Shown here: piece by piece, positions 8,206 to 17,576 of the stretch
Position numbering within the stretch: position 1 is the first letter of the stretch
Layout: every line of letters begins with the position of its first letter
Source of the DNA: Bacteroidales bacterium
Lineage (GTDB): Bacteria > Bacteroidota > Bacteroidia > Bacteroidales > Muribaculaceae
Direction of reading: 5' to 3'
Assembly (NCBI GenBank): GCA_019416285.1
Contig: DXXM01000003.1
Location: forward strand, 1 to 64,000
DNA length: 64,000 bases
Notes under the pieces: model-generated
What the model saw: the letters and a program-made list of their open reading frames with translations, nothing else
Databases searched by the model: none
Told to the model about the DNA's origin: nothing
Translations under genes and position numbers: made by a program

Positions 8206-9867
8206 ATGGACTTTAACTATAAACGCCGCTCAACCTGGCCTGTAAGAGTAGGCCGGGTTGAGCTCGGCGGCTCAAATCCTATCCGCCTCCAGTCCATGAC
8301 CTCGACGAGCACCATGGACAGCGAAGGCTCGGTGGCACAGATTAAGAGAATCGTCGACGCCGGCGGCGAAATTGTGCGCCTCACCGCCCAGGGTGTGCGC
8401 GAGGCCGAAAATCTCGCCGACATCGAATCGCGTCTGCGTGCAGAGGGGGTCGACACACCTCTTGTGGCCGACATCCACTTCAATCCGCGCGCCGCTTTCG
8501 CTGCGGCGTCGAGGGTGGAGAAGGTGCGCATCAATCCGGGCAATTTCGTGGATCCGGGCCGTGTGTTCAAGAAAATCGACTATACCGACGAGGAATATGC
8601 CGCTGAAATCGAGAAAATCGAGGAGGGATTGGTGCCGCTTCTCGACATCTGCCGCGAGCACTCCACCGCTCTGCGCATCGGAGTGAACCACGGTTCGCTC
8701 TCCGACCGCATCATGAGCCGCTACGGTGACACTCCGGCCGGAATGGTCGAGAGCGCCATGGAGTTTCTGCGCGTGTGTCTGAAACATGATTTCCGCGACG
8801 TGGTCATCTCCATCAAGGCCTCCAACGTAGGTGTGATGGTGGAGACGGTGCGCCGTCTCGTGGCTGCGATGGATGCCGAGGACATGCACTTCCCGCTCCA
8901 TCTCGGAGTGACCGAGGCAGGCGACGCCGAGGACGGCCGCATCAAATCGGCCGTGGGCATAGGTTCTCTTCTTGCCGACGGTATCGGCGACACAATCCGC
9001 GTGTCGCTCAGCGAAGAGCCGGAGTGTGAGATACCCGTGGCGCGCGCCATCACCGATTTTATCGGCACGCTGAAAGACGGAGGCGAGGTGCGCCCGGCTG
9101 AAATTCCTGCCGGTTACGACATTTACGCTCCCGTGCGCCGCAAGAGTCTCTGGGCCGGACGACTGCCGCAGGTTGTCGGTCTCGACATGAGCGCCGGCGC
9201 TCTTGACGGAGCCCTGCATCTGCGTGCGGAGGATGGTCTGAGCGATGAGACGGCTGCTACGCTCGCAGCCGAGCCTGAGCGCACGGTGGTGCTTGAGTCA
9301 GCCGATGCAAATGCCATCGGGCAGATGAAATCGCTGATGTTCGCCATGATGAACCGCGGGCTGGAAAATCCCGTCATCATCCGTCGTGACTATGGCGACG
9401 CCGAGGAGGACCGTCTCATCATAGCCGCCTCTATCGAACTCGGCGCCATGCTGCTTGCCGGCTTTGCGGACGGTATATGGATTGACTCCGCCCGTATTGA
9501 CCGCGAGAGACTCAATGCAATCTCGCTCAATATACTCCAGGCCACACGCCTACGCATCTCCAAGACGGAGTTTATCTCCTGTCCGGGCTGCGGACGCACT
9601 CTCTATGACCTACAGTCGACTCTTCGCGACATCAAGGCGGCCACTTCACACCTGAAGGGGCTGAAAATCGGCGTGATGGGCTGTATAGTCAACGGCCCCG
9701 GCGAGATGGCCGACGCTGACTACGGTTATGTGGGTGCCGGAGTGGGACGCATCAGTCTCTACAAAGGTAAGGAGTGTATCGAGAAGAATATCCCTGCCGA
9801 GGACGCCATAGCCCACCTTGTTGAACTTATCAAAGCCAACGGGGATTGGAGGGAAGTTGGAAATTGA
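8206..9867 (+). CDS. ispG: 4-hydroxy-3-methylbut-2-en-1-yl diphosphate synthase
   Basis: IspG/GcpE makes HMBPP from MEcPP in the non-mevalonate isoprenoid pathway. The 553-residue protein has the N-terminal barrel (GGSNPIRLQSMTSTST; VADIHFNPRAA) and the C-terminal iron-sulfur domain with cluster ligands C459, C462 (SCPGCGRT) and C493 (GCIVNGPGE). It is much longer than the roughly 370-residue E. coli form because of a central insert (about residues 290-420), the long type known from Bacteroidota, Chlamydiae and plants. Function is confident. Confidence 0.95.
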   Translation: MDFNYKRRSTWPVRVGRVELGGSNPIRLQSMTSTSTMDSEGSVAQIKRIVDAGGEIVRLTAQGVREAENLADIESRLRAEGVDTPLVADIHFNPRAAFAAASRVEKVRINPGNFVDPGRVFKKIDYTDEEYAAEIEKIEEGLVPLLDICREHSTALRIGVNHGSLSDRIMSRYGDTPAGMVESAMEFLRVCLKHDFRDVVISIKASNVGVMVETVRRLVAAMDAEDMHFPLHLGVTEAGDAEDGRIKSAVGIGSLLADGIGDTIRVSLSEEPECEIPVARAITDFIGTLKDGGEVRPAEIPAGYDIYAPVRRKSLWAGRLPQVVGLDMSAGALDGALHLRAEDGLSDETAATLAAEPERTVVLESADANAIGQMKSLMFAMMNRGLENPVIIRRDYGDAEEDRLIIAASIELGAMLLAGFADGIWIDSARIDRERLNAISLNILQATRLRISKTEFISCPGCGRTLYDLQSTLRDIKAATSHLKGLKIGVMGCIVNGPGEMADADYGYVGAGVGRISLYKGKECIEKNIPAEDAIAHLVELIKANGDWREVGN

Positions 9868-9907
9868 AATTTTCAACTCTCAACTTTCAATTTTAAACTT
9901 TCAACTT
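9856..9907. repeat. TTTCAACTTTCAATTT word repeats
   Basis: Between the ispG stop and ribD start the DNA repeats short words built on TTTCAACT and TTTCAATT. The same word family, complemented, occurs at 32104-32158 in front of the DUF4861 gene. Such stretches are common intergenic filler in Bacteroidales; no function is apparent. Confidence 0.6.
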
Positions 9908-9908
9908 C

Positions 9909-10865
9909 ATGAACGAGAAGTATATGCGTAGGGCGCTGGAGCTTGCAGCGCATGGTGAGCTCGATGCTTCGCCGAATCCGATGGTGGGAGCGGTGATTGT
10001 CGATGCGTCCGGTCGTATAATAGGGGAGGGATGGCATCGCCGCTGCGGTGAGGGCCATGCCGAGGTAAACGCCGTGGCTTCGGTCGCGGATCAGGAGGCA
10101 CTGAAGGACTCCACGATGTATGTGACCCTCGAACCCTGCTCACACTACGGCAAGACACCCCCCTGCGCGGAGCTGATTGTCAGAACCGGTATTCCGCGCG
10201 TGGTAATCGGCACGCTCGACCCTTTCGCCAAGGTGTCGGGGCGCGGCGTGGCGCGTCTGCGCGAGGCCGGAGTGGAAGTTGAGGTCGGGATGCTCGAAAA
10301 GGAGTGTCAGGAACTCAACCGTAAGTTCATGACCGCCCATCGCTGCCGCCGTCCGTATATCACGCTGAAATGGGCGCAGAGCGCCGACGGTTTCATCGAC
10401 GGGCGTATCTCCACACCTCTTAACTCCATGCTCGTCCACAAGCTCCGCGCGACTCACGACGCCATTCTGGTGGGGAGCGGCACCGCTCTCGCCGACAATC
10501 CCGGCCTCGACACGCGTCTCTACGCCGGAAAGTCGCCGGTAAAGGTCGTGCTTGACCGCCGCGGAAGGGTCGGAAACGATCTGCGCATGTTTTCCGAGGG
10601 GGAAACTGTGGTGATGCGCGACTACAGCTCGCTCGCCGACGCGATGGAGCGCCTTTATGAGAGAGGCATCACCTCCGTACTCGTGGAAGGTGGCGCGACG
10701 CTCCACCGTTCATTCATCGAAGATAATCTCTGGGATGAAATCAGGATTGAGGTATCGCCTGACGACATCCACGGTCAGGTCAGGGCCGCGGAACTCCCGG
10801 AAACAGACATAATTCCAAATATCATGACCGTTGACGGTCACAGAATCATAACCTACAGAAAATGA
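9909..10865 (+). CDS. ribD: Bifunctional riboflavin deaminase/reductase
   Basis: The 318-residue RibD has the zinc deaminase domain at residues 1-145, with H50-A-E52 and zinc cysteines C77 and C86 in PCSHYGKTPPC. The reductase domain follows from about residue 150 (RPYITLKWAQSADG; VLVEGGATLHRS). It carries out the second and third steps of riboflavin synthesis from GTP. The reductase half is slightly short but complete in its motifs. It overlaps the next gene by 4 bases. Confidence 0.95.
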   Translation: MNEKYMRRALELAAHGELDASPNPMVGAVIVDASGRIIGEGWHRRCGEGHAEVNAVASVADQEALKDSTMYVTLEPCSHYGKTPPCAELIVRTGIPRVVIGTLDPFAKVSGRGVARLREAGVEVEVGMLEKECQELNRKFMTAHRCRRPYITLKWAQSADGFIDGRISTPLNSMLVHKLRATHDAILVGSGTALADNPGLDTRLYAGKSPVKVVLDRRGRVGNDLRMFSEGETVVMRDYSSLADAMERLYERGITSVLVEGGATLHRSFIEDNLWDEIRIEVSPDDIHGQVRAAELPETDIIPNIMTVDGHRIITYRK

Positions 10866-11434
10866 AAATTACAAAAGCACGCAAGGAGGACGCTCCGATG
10901 ATAGCGCAGTCCGTGATGGCTGCAATCGGCGATGAAATCTGTCTCGGCCTCGCCGGAGAGAAGAACACGCTTGACGATGTGAGGCGTATGTTTACCACTC
11001 TCGCCGGAAGAGATGACAGTCAGTACAGCTATCTCAACACTCTCGCGGCCGTCACCGACGAGGGTGAGACCGTGGGTGTATGCGTCGGCTACGACGGCGC
11101 CCTCCTCCATGAGCTCCGCAAGGCTTTCATCGAAGAGTCCAGGAAGGAACTCGGCCTTGAATTTGACGAGATGGAGGACGAGACCGACCCGTCGGAGTTT
11201 TATCTTGACACTCTTGCCGTCAATCCGGAGTATCGCGGACAGGGAATAGCCAAAAAACTTCTCCGGGCATCAATCGACCGGGCTGCAGAAATCGGTAAAC
11301 CTGCCGGGCTGCTCGTCGACAAGACAAATGCAAACGCACGCCGGCTCTATGAGAGCATCGGGTTCAGGCAGGTAGGGGAGAGGCCGTTCTGCTTCGTGTT
11401 GATGGACCATCTTCAATTTCCGGCCGGGCGATGA
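10862..11434 (+). CDS. GNAT family N-acetyltransferase
   Basis: The 190-residue protein has the GNAT acetyl-CoA loop in NPEYRGQGIAKKLL (about residues 122-135) after a YLDTLAV beta strand, and ends with the typical NANARRLYESIGF motif. It begins at an ATGA overlap with ribD and ends in an ATGA overlap with the peptidase gene, so the three are translationally linked. Substrate is unknown; nothing in the neighbourhood points to one. Confidence 0.85.
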   Translation: MKITKARKEDAPMIAQSVMAAIGDEICLGLAGEKNTLDDVRRMFTTLAGRDDSQYSYLNTLAAVTDEGETVGVCVGYDGALLHELRKAFIEESRKELGLEFDEMEDETDPSEFYLDTLAVNPEYRGQGIAKKLLRASIDRAAEIGKPAGLLVDKTNANARRLYESIGFRQVGERPFCFVLMDHLQFPAGR

Positions 11435-12855
11435 GCCGCCGGAGGTTTTTGCGGACTGTGGCGGTACTTGCCGTGGCGGTCTGCGGTGCGGTGGCCCATG
11501 CCTTCCCGCTGAAAGTTGCGGGTCTCGACACTCTCAACACGGCCATACTCATACGTGACCTGCGTTTCGGCCACAACATCATAGCCGAGAATATCGACAG
11601 GCCGCTGATTCCGGCCTCGGTGATGAAGTCGGTGACAGTGGCGTCGATGCTTAACCTCGCTGACACGGCGGAGCGCTTCGTCACGCCGGTATTTGCCGAG
11701 GGAGTGATACGCGACAGTGTGCTTGACGGCAATCTTGTGGTGCGCGTGTGCGGCGACCCGACAATCGAATCGCAGTATCTCCCTGAATCGCAGGGTTTCG
11801 CCGACAGCATTGTAGCCGGAGTGCGTCGGCTGGGCATACGCGAAATCAAGGGGCGTGTGATTGTGGACGAGTCGGACTTCCCCGACGCCACCACACCTCC
11901 CGGATGGATGGACGAGGATATTCCCTGGTATTACGGGGCCCGTCTGCAGGGGGCAAATTTCCATGACAACCGTTTCAGGCTGCGGCTGCCCTCGAAAGAG
12001 ACCGTGCCCTTCGTGCCTGACCTGAAATTCCAGTTCGCGCCGTCGAAAAGCCGCGGCATAAAAATCGACCGCAAGGATGGTTCGGAGACTTTCGTTGTGA
12101 GCGGCAATGTGCGCCGCGGTCTGAGTGACAATTTTGCCACTCCCTATCCCTCGAAAGTGATGCGCCACGAGATTGACGCAACTCTCCGGAAGAACGGCAT
12201 AAAGATAGGTGGCGCCGACATACGCCTGTCGGGTACGACGCAGACCGAGGTCTACACTCACCGCTCGCCGGTGTTCGCTCAGATTATGCGCAGCCTCATG
12301 TTCCGCTCCGACAATCTGATGGCCGAAGGTATTCTGCGTGGTCTTACCCCCGGCGGAACGCGCGCCGACGCCATCATGGAGGAAAACGCCGTGTGGACCA
12401 TGGCCGGAATCAGCGCCCACGGTGTAGAGATTGTGGACGGCAGCGGTCTGTCGCGCAACAACCGGCTCACGGCCCGTTTCCTCGCCGACATCTACCAGTA
12501 TATGACCGGCGAGCCATTCGCGGGCGACTATACGTCGCTCTTCCCGCGTGCGGGCTTCGACGGCACGATGCGCAATTTCCTTGCCGGGAGTCCGCTGGCC
12601 GGGCGCGTGGCCATGAAAACGGGGTCGATGAAAGGCGTGCAGAGCTTTGCGGGCTATCTTTTCGACAGCGAGGGAAACCCCACGCATGCGATAGTTTTCA
12701 TAGTCAATAATTTCAAGTGCAGCCGCGCGAATCTGAAAAAAGCCATCGAGCGCTTGTTATTAGAAAAATTTAATGTAAGTTTGCAGTCCGAATCACAGGT
12801 AGAAAACGTTGTGATTTCAGACGCAATAGACACGACAGAAGAAAATGAACAATAA
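11431..12855 (+). CDS. dacB: D-alanyl-D-alanine carboxypeptidase/endopeptidase, PBP4 type
   Basis: A 474-residue periplasmic penicillin-binding protein of the S13 family, with an N-terminal signal sequence (RRRFLRTVAVLAVAVCGAVAHA). The three active-site motifs are present: S63-V-M-K66, S341-R-N343 and K396-T-G398. It should trim or cleave peptidoglycan stem peptides. Length fits PBP4. The C-terminal about 30 residues after KFNVSLQ are polar and may be a disordered tail. The stop overlaps the next start by 11 bases. Confidence 0.9.
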   Translation: MSRRRFLRTVAVLAVAVCGAVAHAFPLKVAGLDTLNTAILIRDLRFGHNIIAENIDRPLIPASVMKSVTVASMLNLADTAERFVTPVFAEGVIRDSVLDGNLVVRVCGDPTIESQYLPESQGFADSIVAGVRRLGIREIKGRVIVDESDFPDATTPPGWMDEDIPWYYGARLQGANFHDNRFRLRLPSKETVPFVPDLKFQFAPSKSRGIKIDRKDGSETFVVSGNVRRGLSDNFATPYPSKVMRHEIDATLRKNGIKIGGADIRLSGTTQTEVYTHRSPVFAQIMRSLMFRSDNLMAEGILRGLTPGGTRADAIMEENAVWTMAGISAHGVEIVDGSGLSRNNRLTARFLADIYQYMTGEPFAGDYTSLFPRAGFDGTMRNFLAGSPLAGRVAMKTGSMKGVQSFAGYLFDSEGNPTHAIVFIVNNFKCSRANLKKAIERLLLEKFNVSLQSESQVENVVISDAIDTTEENEQ

Positions 12856-13537
12856 CGATATGACAGGGCTGCTTAATCTCGCCTACGAAATCGAGGGGCT
12901 TCTGCTTCTCCATATCAACCGTGGCGATGAAGCCGCGCCGGAAATGAAACGACTCCTGGTCGAAAAGGCCACCAGACTGCTCGAGGGCCTTGAGAAAGAT
13001 TCCGACGAGAAAGATTCCGCCGGGCCTGTTGCCGCGGCCGCTCCGGTGGCTGTGCCCGAACCTGTGCAGGTTTCCGCGCCACAGGCCGAGCCTGCTCCGG
13101 CACACAGCGCCGAGGAGATTGCCGATGACAAGGCCATAGCTGCAAGTGTTCTCGTCGAGGAGACAGAGGACGCGGGCGGGACTGTGGCTCCGGAAGCTCC
13201 TGCGGTTCAGGAAGCTCCGGCTGTTAAGGATGAGCCTGCGCCCGCTCCAGCCACCATCAACGACAGCATGGGTGCCGAGAGTCAGCTTACGCTCGACGAG
13301 CGCCTCGCGCGTGAGCGTGCGGCCGACATCTCGAAAGCCTTCACCCTCAACGACCGTTTCCGTTTCCGCCGCGAGCTTTTCAGAAATTCAGATGAGGAAT
13401 TTAAGGAGACGCTGGACGTAATCGGCTCTATGTCCTCAATGGAAGAGGCCGAGGACTATTTCTTCAATGACCTCTGCTGGGATCCTGCGAAGGAGGAAGT
13501 AAAGGAGTTCATGGCTGTGGTCGCAAAACATTTCTAA
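12845..13537 (+). CDS. Conserved Bacteroidales hypothetical protein with Pro/Ala linker
   Basis: The 230-residue protein has an N-terminal helical segment (residues 1-50), a long low-complexity Ala/Pro/Glu-rich linker (about 55-140) and a compact acidic C-terminal region beginning near SKAFTLNDRFRFRRELF and ending EVKEFMAVVAKHF. I recognise this C-terminal pattern from Bacteroidales hypothetical proteins but know no function. No signal peptide, so cytoplasmic. It overlaps the peptidase gene by 11 bases and precedes rsmI by 36. ATG 12860 is a possible alternative start. Confidence 0.75.
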   Translation: MNNNDMTGLLNLAYEIEGLLLLHINRGDEAAPEMKRLLVEKATRLLEGLEKDSDEKDSAGPVAAAAPVAVPEPVQVSAPQAEPAPAHSAEEIADDKAIAASVLVEETEDAGGTVAPEAPAVQEAPAVKDEPAPAPATINDSMGAESQLTLDERLARERAADISKAFTLNDRFRFRRELFRNSDEEFKETLDVIGSMSSMEEAEDYFFNDLCWDPAKEEVKEFMAVVAKHF

Positions 13538-13573
13538 ACAGGTATCCGTTTTCCATAACCGTCAGTTTTATCC

Positions 13574-14305
13574 ATGGGCAAACTCTATATAGTCCCGACT
13601 CCGGTCGGCAACATGGCCGACATGACACCGCGGGCGGTCGAGGTGCTGAAAAACTGTGACCGCATCTATGCCGAGGACACGCGGACGTCGGGAGTGTTGC
13701 TGCGACAGTTTGACATCACCACTCCCTGCTCCAGCCATCATAAATTCAACGAGCACGAGACTGTCAGGCCTATAATCGAGCAGCTTCTCGGCGGCGAGAC
13801 CGTGGCCCTCATATCCGACGCCGGCACCCCGGGCATCAGTGACCCCGGTTTCCTGCTCACGCGCGAGTGTCGCCGCGAGGAGATAGAAGTCGAGACGCTG
13901 CCAGGAGCCACCGCATTTGTGCCCGCGCTCGTCAATTCCGGGCTGCCGACAGACCGCTTCACATTCGAAGGCTTCCTGCCTCCGAAAAAGGGGCGCCAGA
14001 GCCGCCTGGAGAAGATAGCTGAAAGTGATTGCACATCGATAGTCTACGAATCGCCGTTGCGTCTCGTAAAAACCCTCGAACAGCTTGCGGCCGTCTGTGG
14101 AGGCGACCGTCAGGCATCGGTGTCGCGCGAGATATCGAAGCTACACAATACCACCGTCAACGGAACTATTGATGAACTCATTGTGCATTTTGGCGAAAAC
14201 CTTCCAAGAGGAGAAATTGTTATAGTTATAGGTGCCCGGCAAAACATGGGGCCTAAAGTCCATAAAAATAAATATAAGGATGACAAAACATCCTACAATA
14301 TCTGA
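13574..14305 (+). CDS. rsmI: 16S rRNA (cytidine-1402-2'-O)-methyltransferase
   Basis: This 243-residue tetrapyrrole-methylase-fold enzyme has LYIVPTPVGNMADMTPRA at the start, AEDTRTSGVLL, the SAM loop SDAGTPGISDPG and FEGFLPPKKG. RsmI methylates the ribose of C1402 in the ribosomal decoding centre. The last 20 residues after VIVIGARQN are lysine-rich and beyond the usual core. Assignment is secure. Confidence 0.95.
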   Translation: MGKLYIVPTPVGNMADMTPRAVEVLKNCDRIYAEDTRTSGVLLRQFDITTPCSSHHKFNEHETVRPIIEQLLGGETVALISDAGTPGISDPGFLLTRECRREEIEVETLPGATAFVPALVNSGLPTDRFTFEGFLPPKKGRQSRLEKIAESDCTSIVYESPLRLVKTLEQLAAVCGGDRQASVSREISKLHNTTVNGTIDELIVHFGENLPRGEIVIVIGARQNMGPKVHKNKYKDDKTSYNI

Positions 14306-14329
14306 ATATCACATCAACTAAGAATATTT

Positions 14330-15208
14330 ATGAAAAAGTTTATGACTCTCGCAGTCATTGCGACTGCTCTTCTAAGTTCATGTAACGGAGGCAAACTCCG
14401 CGACGCCGAGGCTCAGAACGAACAACTCAAAGGTGATCTCCGTGAGACTCTTGCCACTCAGGACAGCCTCCTTATACTCGTCAACGATATTTCCGACGGT
14501 ATGAGTCAGATCAAGGATCTTGAGAAAATCATAGCCACTCCCGGCGCTCTCGGCGAATCGGCCTCGCGCAAGGAGCAGATTAAAAACGATATGATTGCCA
14601 TCCAGCAGGCTCTCCAGGAGCGCCGTCAGCGTTTGGAAGAACTTGAGAAAAAACTCGCTGCCACCAGCGGTGAAAGCTCTACGCTTAAGCGCACCATCTC
14701 CAACCTCAAGGCTCAGATTGCCGAGCAGCAGACTGAAATCGGCACTCTTACCAACCAGCTCGCAAGCGCAAACATCAAAATCGAAGAGCTTACTTCCACA
14801 GTCAACACCCTCACGACAGTGAAGGATTCGCTCAACACTGACCTCACCGAAGAGCGCGCCCAGAAAGAGGCCGCTGAACAGGCCGCCATTGCAGCCGCCA
14901 ACGAGCTCAACACCGTCTACTATGCAATCGGTACCGGTAAGGAGCTGAAGGAAAAGAAGATTCTTGAATCAGGTTTCCTCCGCAAGACAAAGGTGATGAA
15001 GGGCAACTTCGACATGAGCTACTTCACTTCGGCCGACCGCCGTACTCTCACCGAAATCCCCACCCACAGCAAAAAGGCAAAAATCAAGACTTCGCAGCCT
15101 GCCGATTCTTATTCAATCGTAGACCAGGGCGGTCAGAAGGTAATCAAGATTACCAATCCCGACAAATTCTGGCAGCTTTCGAACTTCCTCGTAGTCGAGG
15201 TGGACTGA
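14330..15208 (+). CDS. Coiled-coil lipoprotein, possible Cbp1-like adhesin
   Basis: The 292-residue lipoprotein (lipobox ALLSSC, cysteine at 18) is followed by a long coiled coil (about residues 25-195, heptads rich in Glu, Lys, Leu and Gln) and a globular C-terminal domain (LNTVYYAIGTGKELKEKKILE through FLVVEVD). The pattern resembles Bacteroidales proteins annotated as Cbp1-type collagen-binding adhesins, but that name is from memory and the role here is unproven. No surface-export signal after the cysteine. Confidence 0.7.
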   Translation: MKKFMTLAVIATALLSSCNGGKLRDAEAQNEQLKGDLRETLATQDSLLILVNDISDGMSQIKDLEKIIATPGALGESASRKEQIKNDMIAIQQALQERRQRLEELEKKLAATSGESSTLKRTISNLKAQIAEQQTEIGTLTNQLASANIKIEELTSTVNTLTTVKDSLNTDLTEERAQKEAAEQAAIAAANELNTVYYAIGTGKELKEKKILESGFLRKTKVMKGNFDMSYFTSADRRTLTEIPTHSKKAKIKTSQPADSYSIVDQGGQKVIKITNPDKFWQLSNFLVVEVD

Positions 15209-15267
15209 TTCCGGCCCGACTGACATCAGAAAAATACACAACTATTACAGTTAATTCCATACTTACT

Positions 15268-15300
15268 ATCGGGGGTTGAATTTCCGGCCCCCGATTCTTT
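15268..15300 (+). terminator. Intrinsic terminator after the coiled-coil lipoprotein gene
   Basis: ATCGGGGG at 15268-15275 pairs with CCCCCGAT at 15288-15295, followed by a T-rich tail (TCTTTTC). It separates the lipoprotein gene from the pullulanase gene. Confidence 0.65.
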
Positions 15301-15332
15301 TCATTTCTTACAAGTTTTAATTCCATTTTTTA

Positions 15333-17333
15333 ATGAACCAAGGATTATCCCTCGTGACAATGCTTGCAATCAGTGCAGCTTCGGTTGCTACGGCTCAGAA
15401 TGTCGATGCCGTATATCTGACTTATCCGAGCTACGACGGCCAGGACCTCGAGCTCACAGTTGACAACAAAGGCACACACTGGCGTCTGTGGTCACCCGCA
15501 GCTGAGGAGGCCCGCGTGATTCTCTATCCCACGGACCGCAACACTGCTGCCACCGATACTATTGCCATGACCCGAAGCGAGAAAGGCACATGGGTGGCAA
15601 GTGTACCCGAAAAACTTTACGGGAAGTTCTACACCTTCTCCATCCGCGACAAGGGCAAATGGCTCGACGAGACACCCGGCGTGTGGGCAAAGGCCGTGGG
15701 CACCAACGGTAAGCGTGCTGCAATCATCGACTTCGCCCAGACCAACCCCGAAGGCTGGGCGCAGGACAAAGGCCCGAAAATCTCCCACATCAACGATGCG
15801 GTCATCTATGAGATGCACCACCGCGATTTTTCCGAACATACCACCTCGGGCATAGTCAACAAAGGCAAATTCCTCGCGCTGACAGAGTCTGAGACAACCA
15901 ACGGACAGGGCGACGCCACCGGTATCGACCACCTCAAGGAACTCGGCGTGACCCACGTACATATTCTCCCGTCCTACGACTACAACAGCGTGGACGAAGC
16001 CAACCTCCCGGCCAACACTTACAACTGGGGCTATGACCCGCAGAACTACAACGCCCCTGAAGGTTCCTACTCGACCAATCCCGCTGACCCCTCCGCAAGA
16101 GTAATCGAGATGAAGGAGATGGTCAAGAGTCTCCACGACAACGGCATAGGCGTAATCATGGACGTGGTCTACAATCACACGGCTGAAAACGACGGCTCAA
16201 ACTTCTCGCTGACCGCTCCCGGCTATTACTACCGTCACCGTCCCGACGGCTCCTACAGCGACGCCTCGGGCTGCGGCAACGAAACTGCCTCGGACCGCCA
16301 GCAGATGCGCGATTTTATCGTAAATTCAGTGAAATACTGGGCCAAGGAGTATCATATCGATGGTTTCCGTTTCGACCTCATGGCCATCCATGACATCGAG
16401 ACAATGAACGAGGTGGCCGCTGCCCTCAAGGAAATCAACCCCGACATTTTTGTCTACGGCGAAGGCTGGACGGCAGGCGACTCGCCTCTGCCCGTCGAAA
16501 AGCGTGCCCTGAAGGAAAATGTGTCTAAAATGCCGCAGATTGCAGTGTTCAGCGACGACATCCGCGATGCCATCAAGGGCCATTACACCGATGCCTCCGA
16601 CCGCGGTTTCGCCACCGGCAAGCCCGGCCTTGAGGAGACGGTGAAAATCGGTATCGTCGGTGCTACCGACCATCCGCAGGTTGATTACTCGAAGGGAAAT
16701 AACTCCAAATTCCCCTACGCCTCGGCTCCGACACAGATTATCAACTATGTGTCGTGTCACGACGACCTCATGCTCACCGACAAACTCCGCAAGTCGATGC
16801 CCGATGCCACTGAAGCCGAGCGTCAGCGCGCCGCCCGTCTCGCGCAGACCATCGTGATGACCTCGCAGGGCACACCCTTCATCTTTGCCGGTGAGGAAAT
16901 TTTCCGCGACAAGAAGGGCGTCCACAACTCCTATAAGTCGCCCGACTCAATCAATGCCATCGACTGGAGCCTCAAGCACGACAACGCCGCTCAGTTTGAA
17001 TACTACAAGGAACTCATCAAGCTCCGCAAGTCGCATCCCGCCTTCCGCATGACCACCACAGAGGATGTGAGCAAGCATCTGAAATTCGACAAGGTCAGCG
17101 AGCCCAATCTGATTTCATATTCGCTCACTGACAATGCCAACGGCGACGAATGGAAGGAAATCAAACTTGTGTTCAACGGTTCCGACGATGCCCGCACGGT
17201 CAGCATCCCCAAGGGTGACTGGATTGTGGTGGCTGAGGATGGCCGCATAAAGGCCGACGGCCTCGGCACAGCCAAGGGTGGCAAGATGACAGTGGCTCCC
17301 CGCTCCGCGCTGATTCTCGGACGGGTGAAATAA
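15333..17333 (+). CDS. pulA: Type I pullulanase (GH13), exported
   Basis: The 666-residue protein has a signal peptide (cleavage near residue 21, after ATA), a CBM48-type N-terminal domain (THWRLWSPAAEEARV) and a GH13 barrel. Catalytic residues are D348 in GFRFDLMAIHD, E377 in YGEGWTAG and D477 after H476 in YVSCHDD. VIYEMHHRDFSEH and DVVYNHT complete the family pattern. It debranches alpha-1,6 links in starch or glycogen. It stands alone, without a Sus-type locus, so it may serve storage glycogen or scavenged glucan in the periplasm. Confidence 0.92.
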   Translation: MNQGLSLVTMLAISAASVATAQNVDAVYLTYPSYDGQDLELTVDNKGTHWRLWSPAAEEARVILYPTDRNTAATDTIAMTRSEKGTWVASVPEKLYGKFYTFSIRDKGKWLDETPGVWAKAVGTNGKRAAIIDFAQTNPEGWAQDKGPKISHINDAVIYEMHHRDFSEHTTSGIVNKGKFLALTESETTNGQGDATGIDHLKELGVTHVHILPSYDYNSVDEANLPANTYNWGYDPQNYNAPEGSYSTNPADPSARVIEMKEMVKSLHDNGIGVIMDVVYNHTAENDGSNFSLTAPGYYYRHRPDGSYSDASGCGNETASDRQQMRDFIVNSVKYWAKEYHIDGFRFDLMAIHDIETMNEVAAALKEINPDIFVYGEGWTAGDSPLPVEKRALKENVSKMPQIAVFSDDIRDAIKGHYTDASDRGFATGKPGLEETVKIGIVGATDHPQVDYSKGNNSKFPYASAPTQIINYVSCHDDLMLTDKLRKSMPDATEAERQRAARLAQTIVMTSQGTPFIFAGEEIFRDKKGVHNSYKSPDSINAIDWSLKHDNAAQFEYYKELIKLRKSHPAFRMTTTEDVSKHLKFDKVSEPNLISYSLTDNANGDEWKEIKLVFNGSDDARTVSIPKGDWIVVAEDGRIKADGLGTAKGGKMTVAPRSALILGRVK

Positions 17334-17380
17334 GTCGCGCCCCTATACCTGATAATATCCGTTTAAAATCCGCTGATATA

Positions 17381-17426
17381 CGCGTCCGCGACAGCTCCGG
17401 AATTGCATCCGGGCTCCGCGGACGCG
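17381..17426. other. GC-rich hairpin downstream of pullulanase
   Basis: CGCGTCCGCG at 17381-17390 pairs perfectly with CGCGGACGCG at 17417-17426, and an inner stem (AGC.CCGG with CCGGGCT) extends it. No T-run follows, so it is not a standard terminator. It could be a REP-like palindrome or a mRNA 3'-end structure. Confidence 0.55.
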
Positions 17427-17506
17427 CTTCGTATGCGGGGCGTACGGCGCCGGATTCTGCATTTTTGTTGCCGATTTATGTATCCGTAACGCATTATGTC
17501 ACGGAT

Positions 17507-17540
17507 TTTGCGGTTTTATGAATAAAATTGCATAATTTTG
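17507..17540 (+). promoter_or_regulatory. Promoter of purU
   Basis: TTTG at 17507-17510 and TAATTTTG at 17533-17540, 22 bases apart, fit the Bacteroidota promoter pattern. Transcription would start near 17547, about 30 bases before the GTG start of purU. Confidence 0.55.
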
Positions 17541-17576
17541 CGGAATATTATAACAAAACGCAACTATTAACTGAAA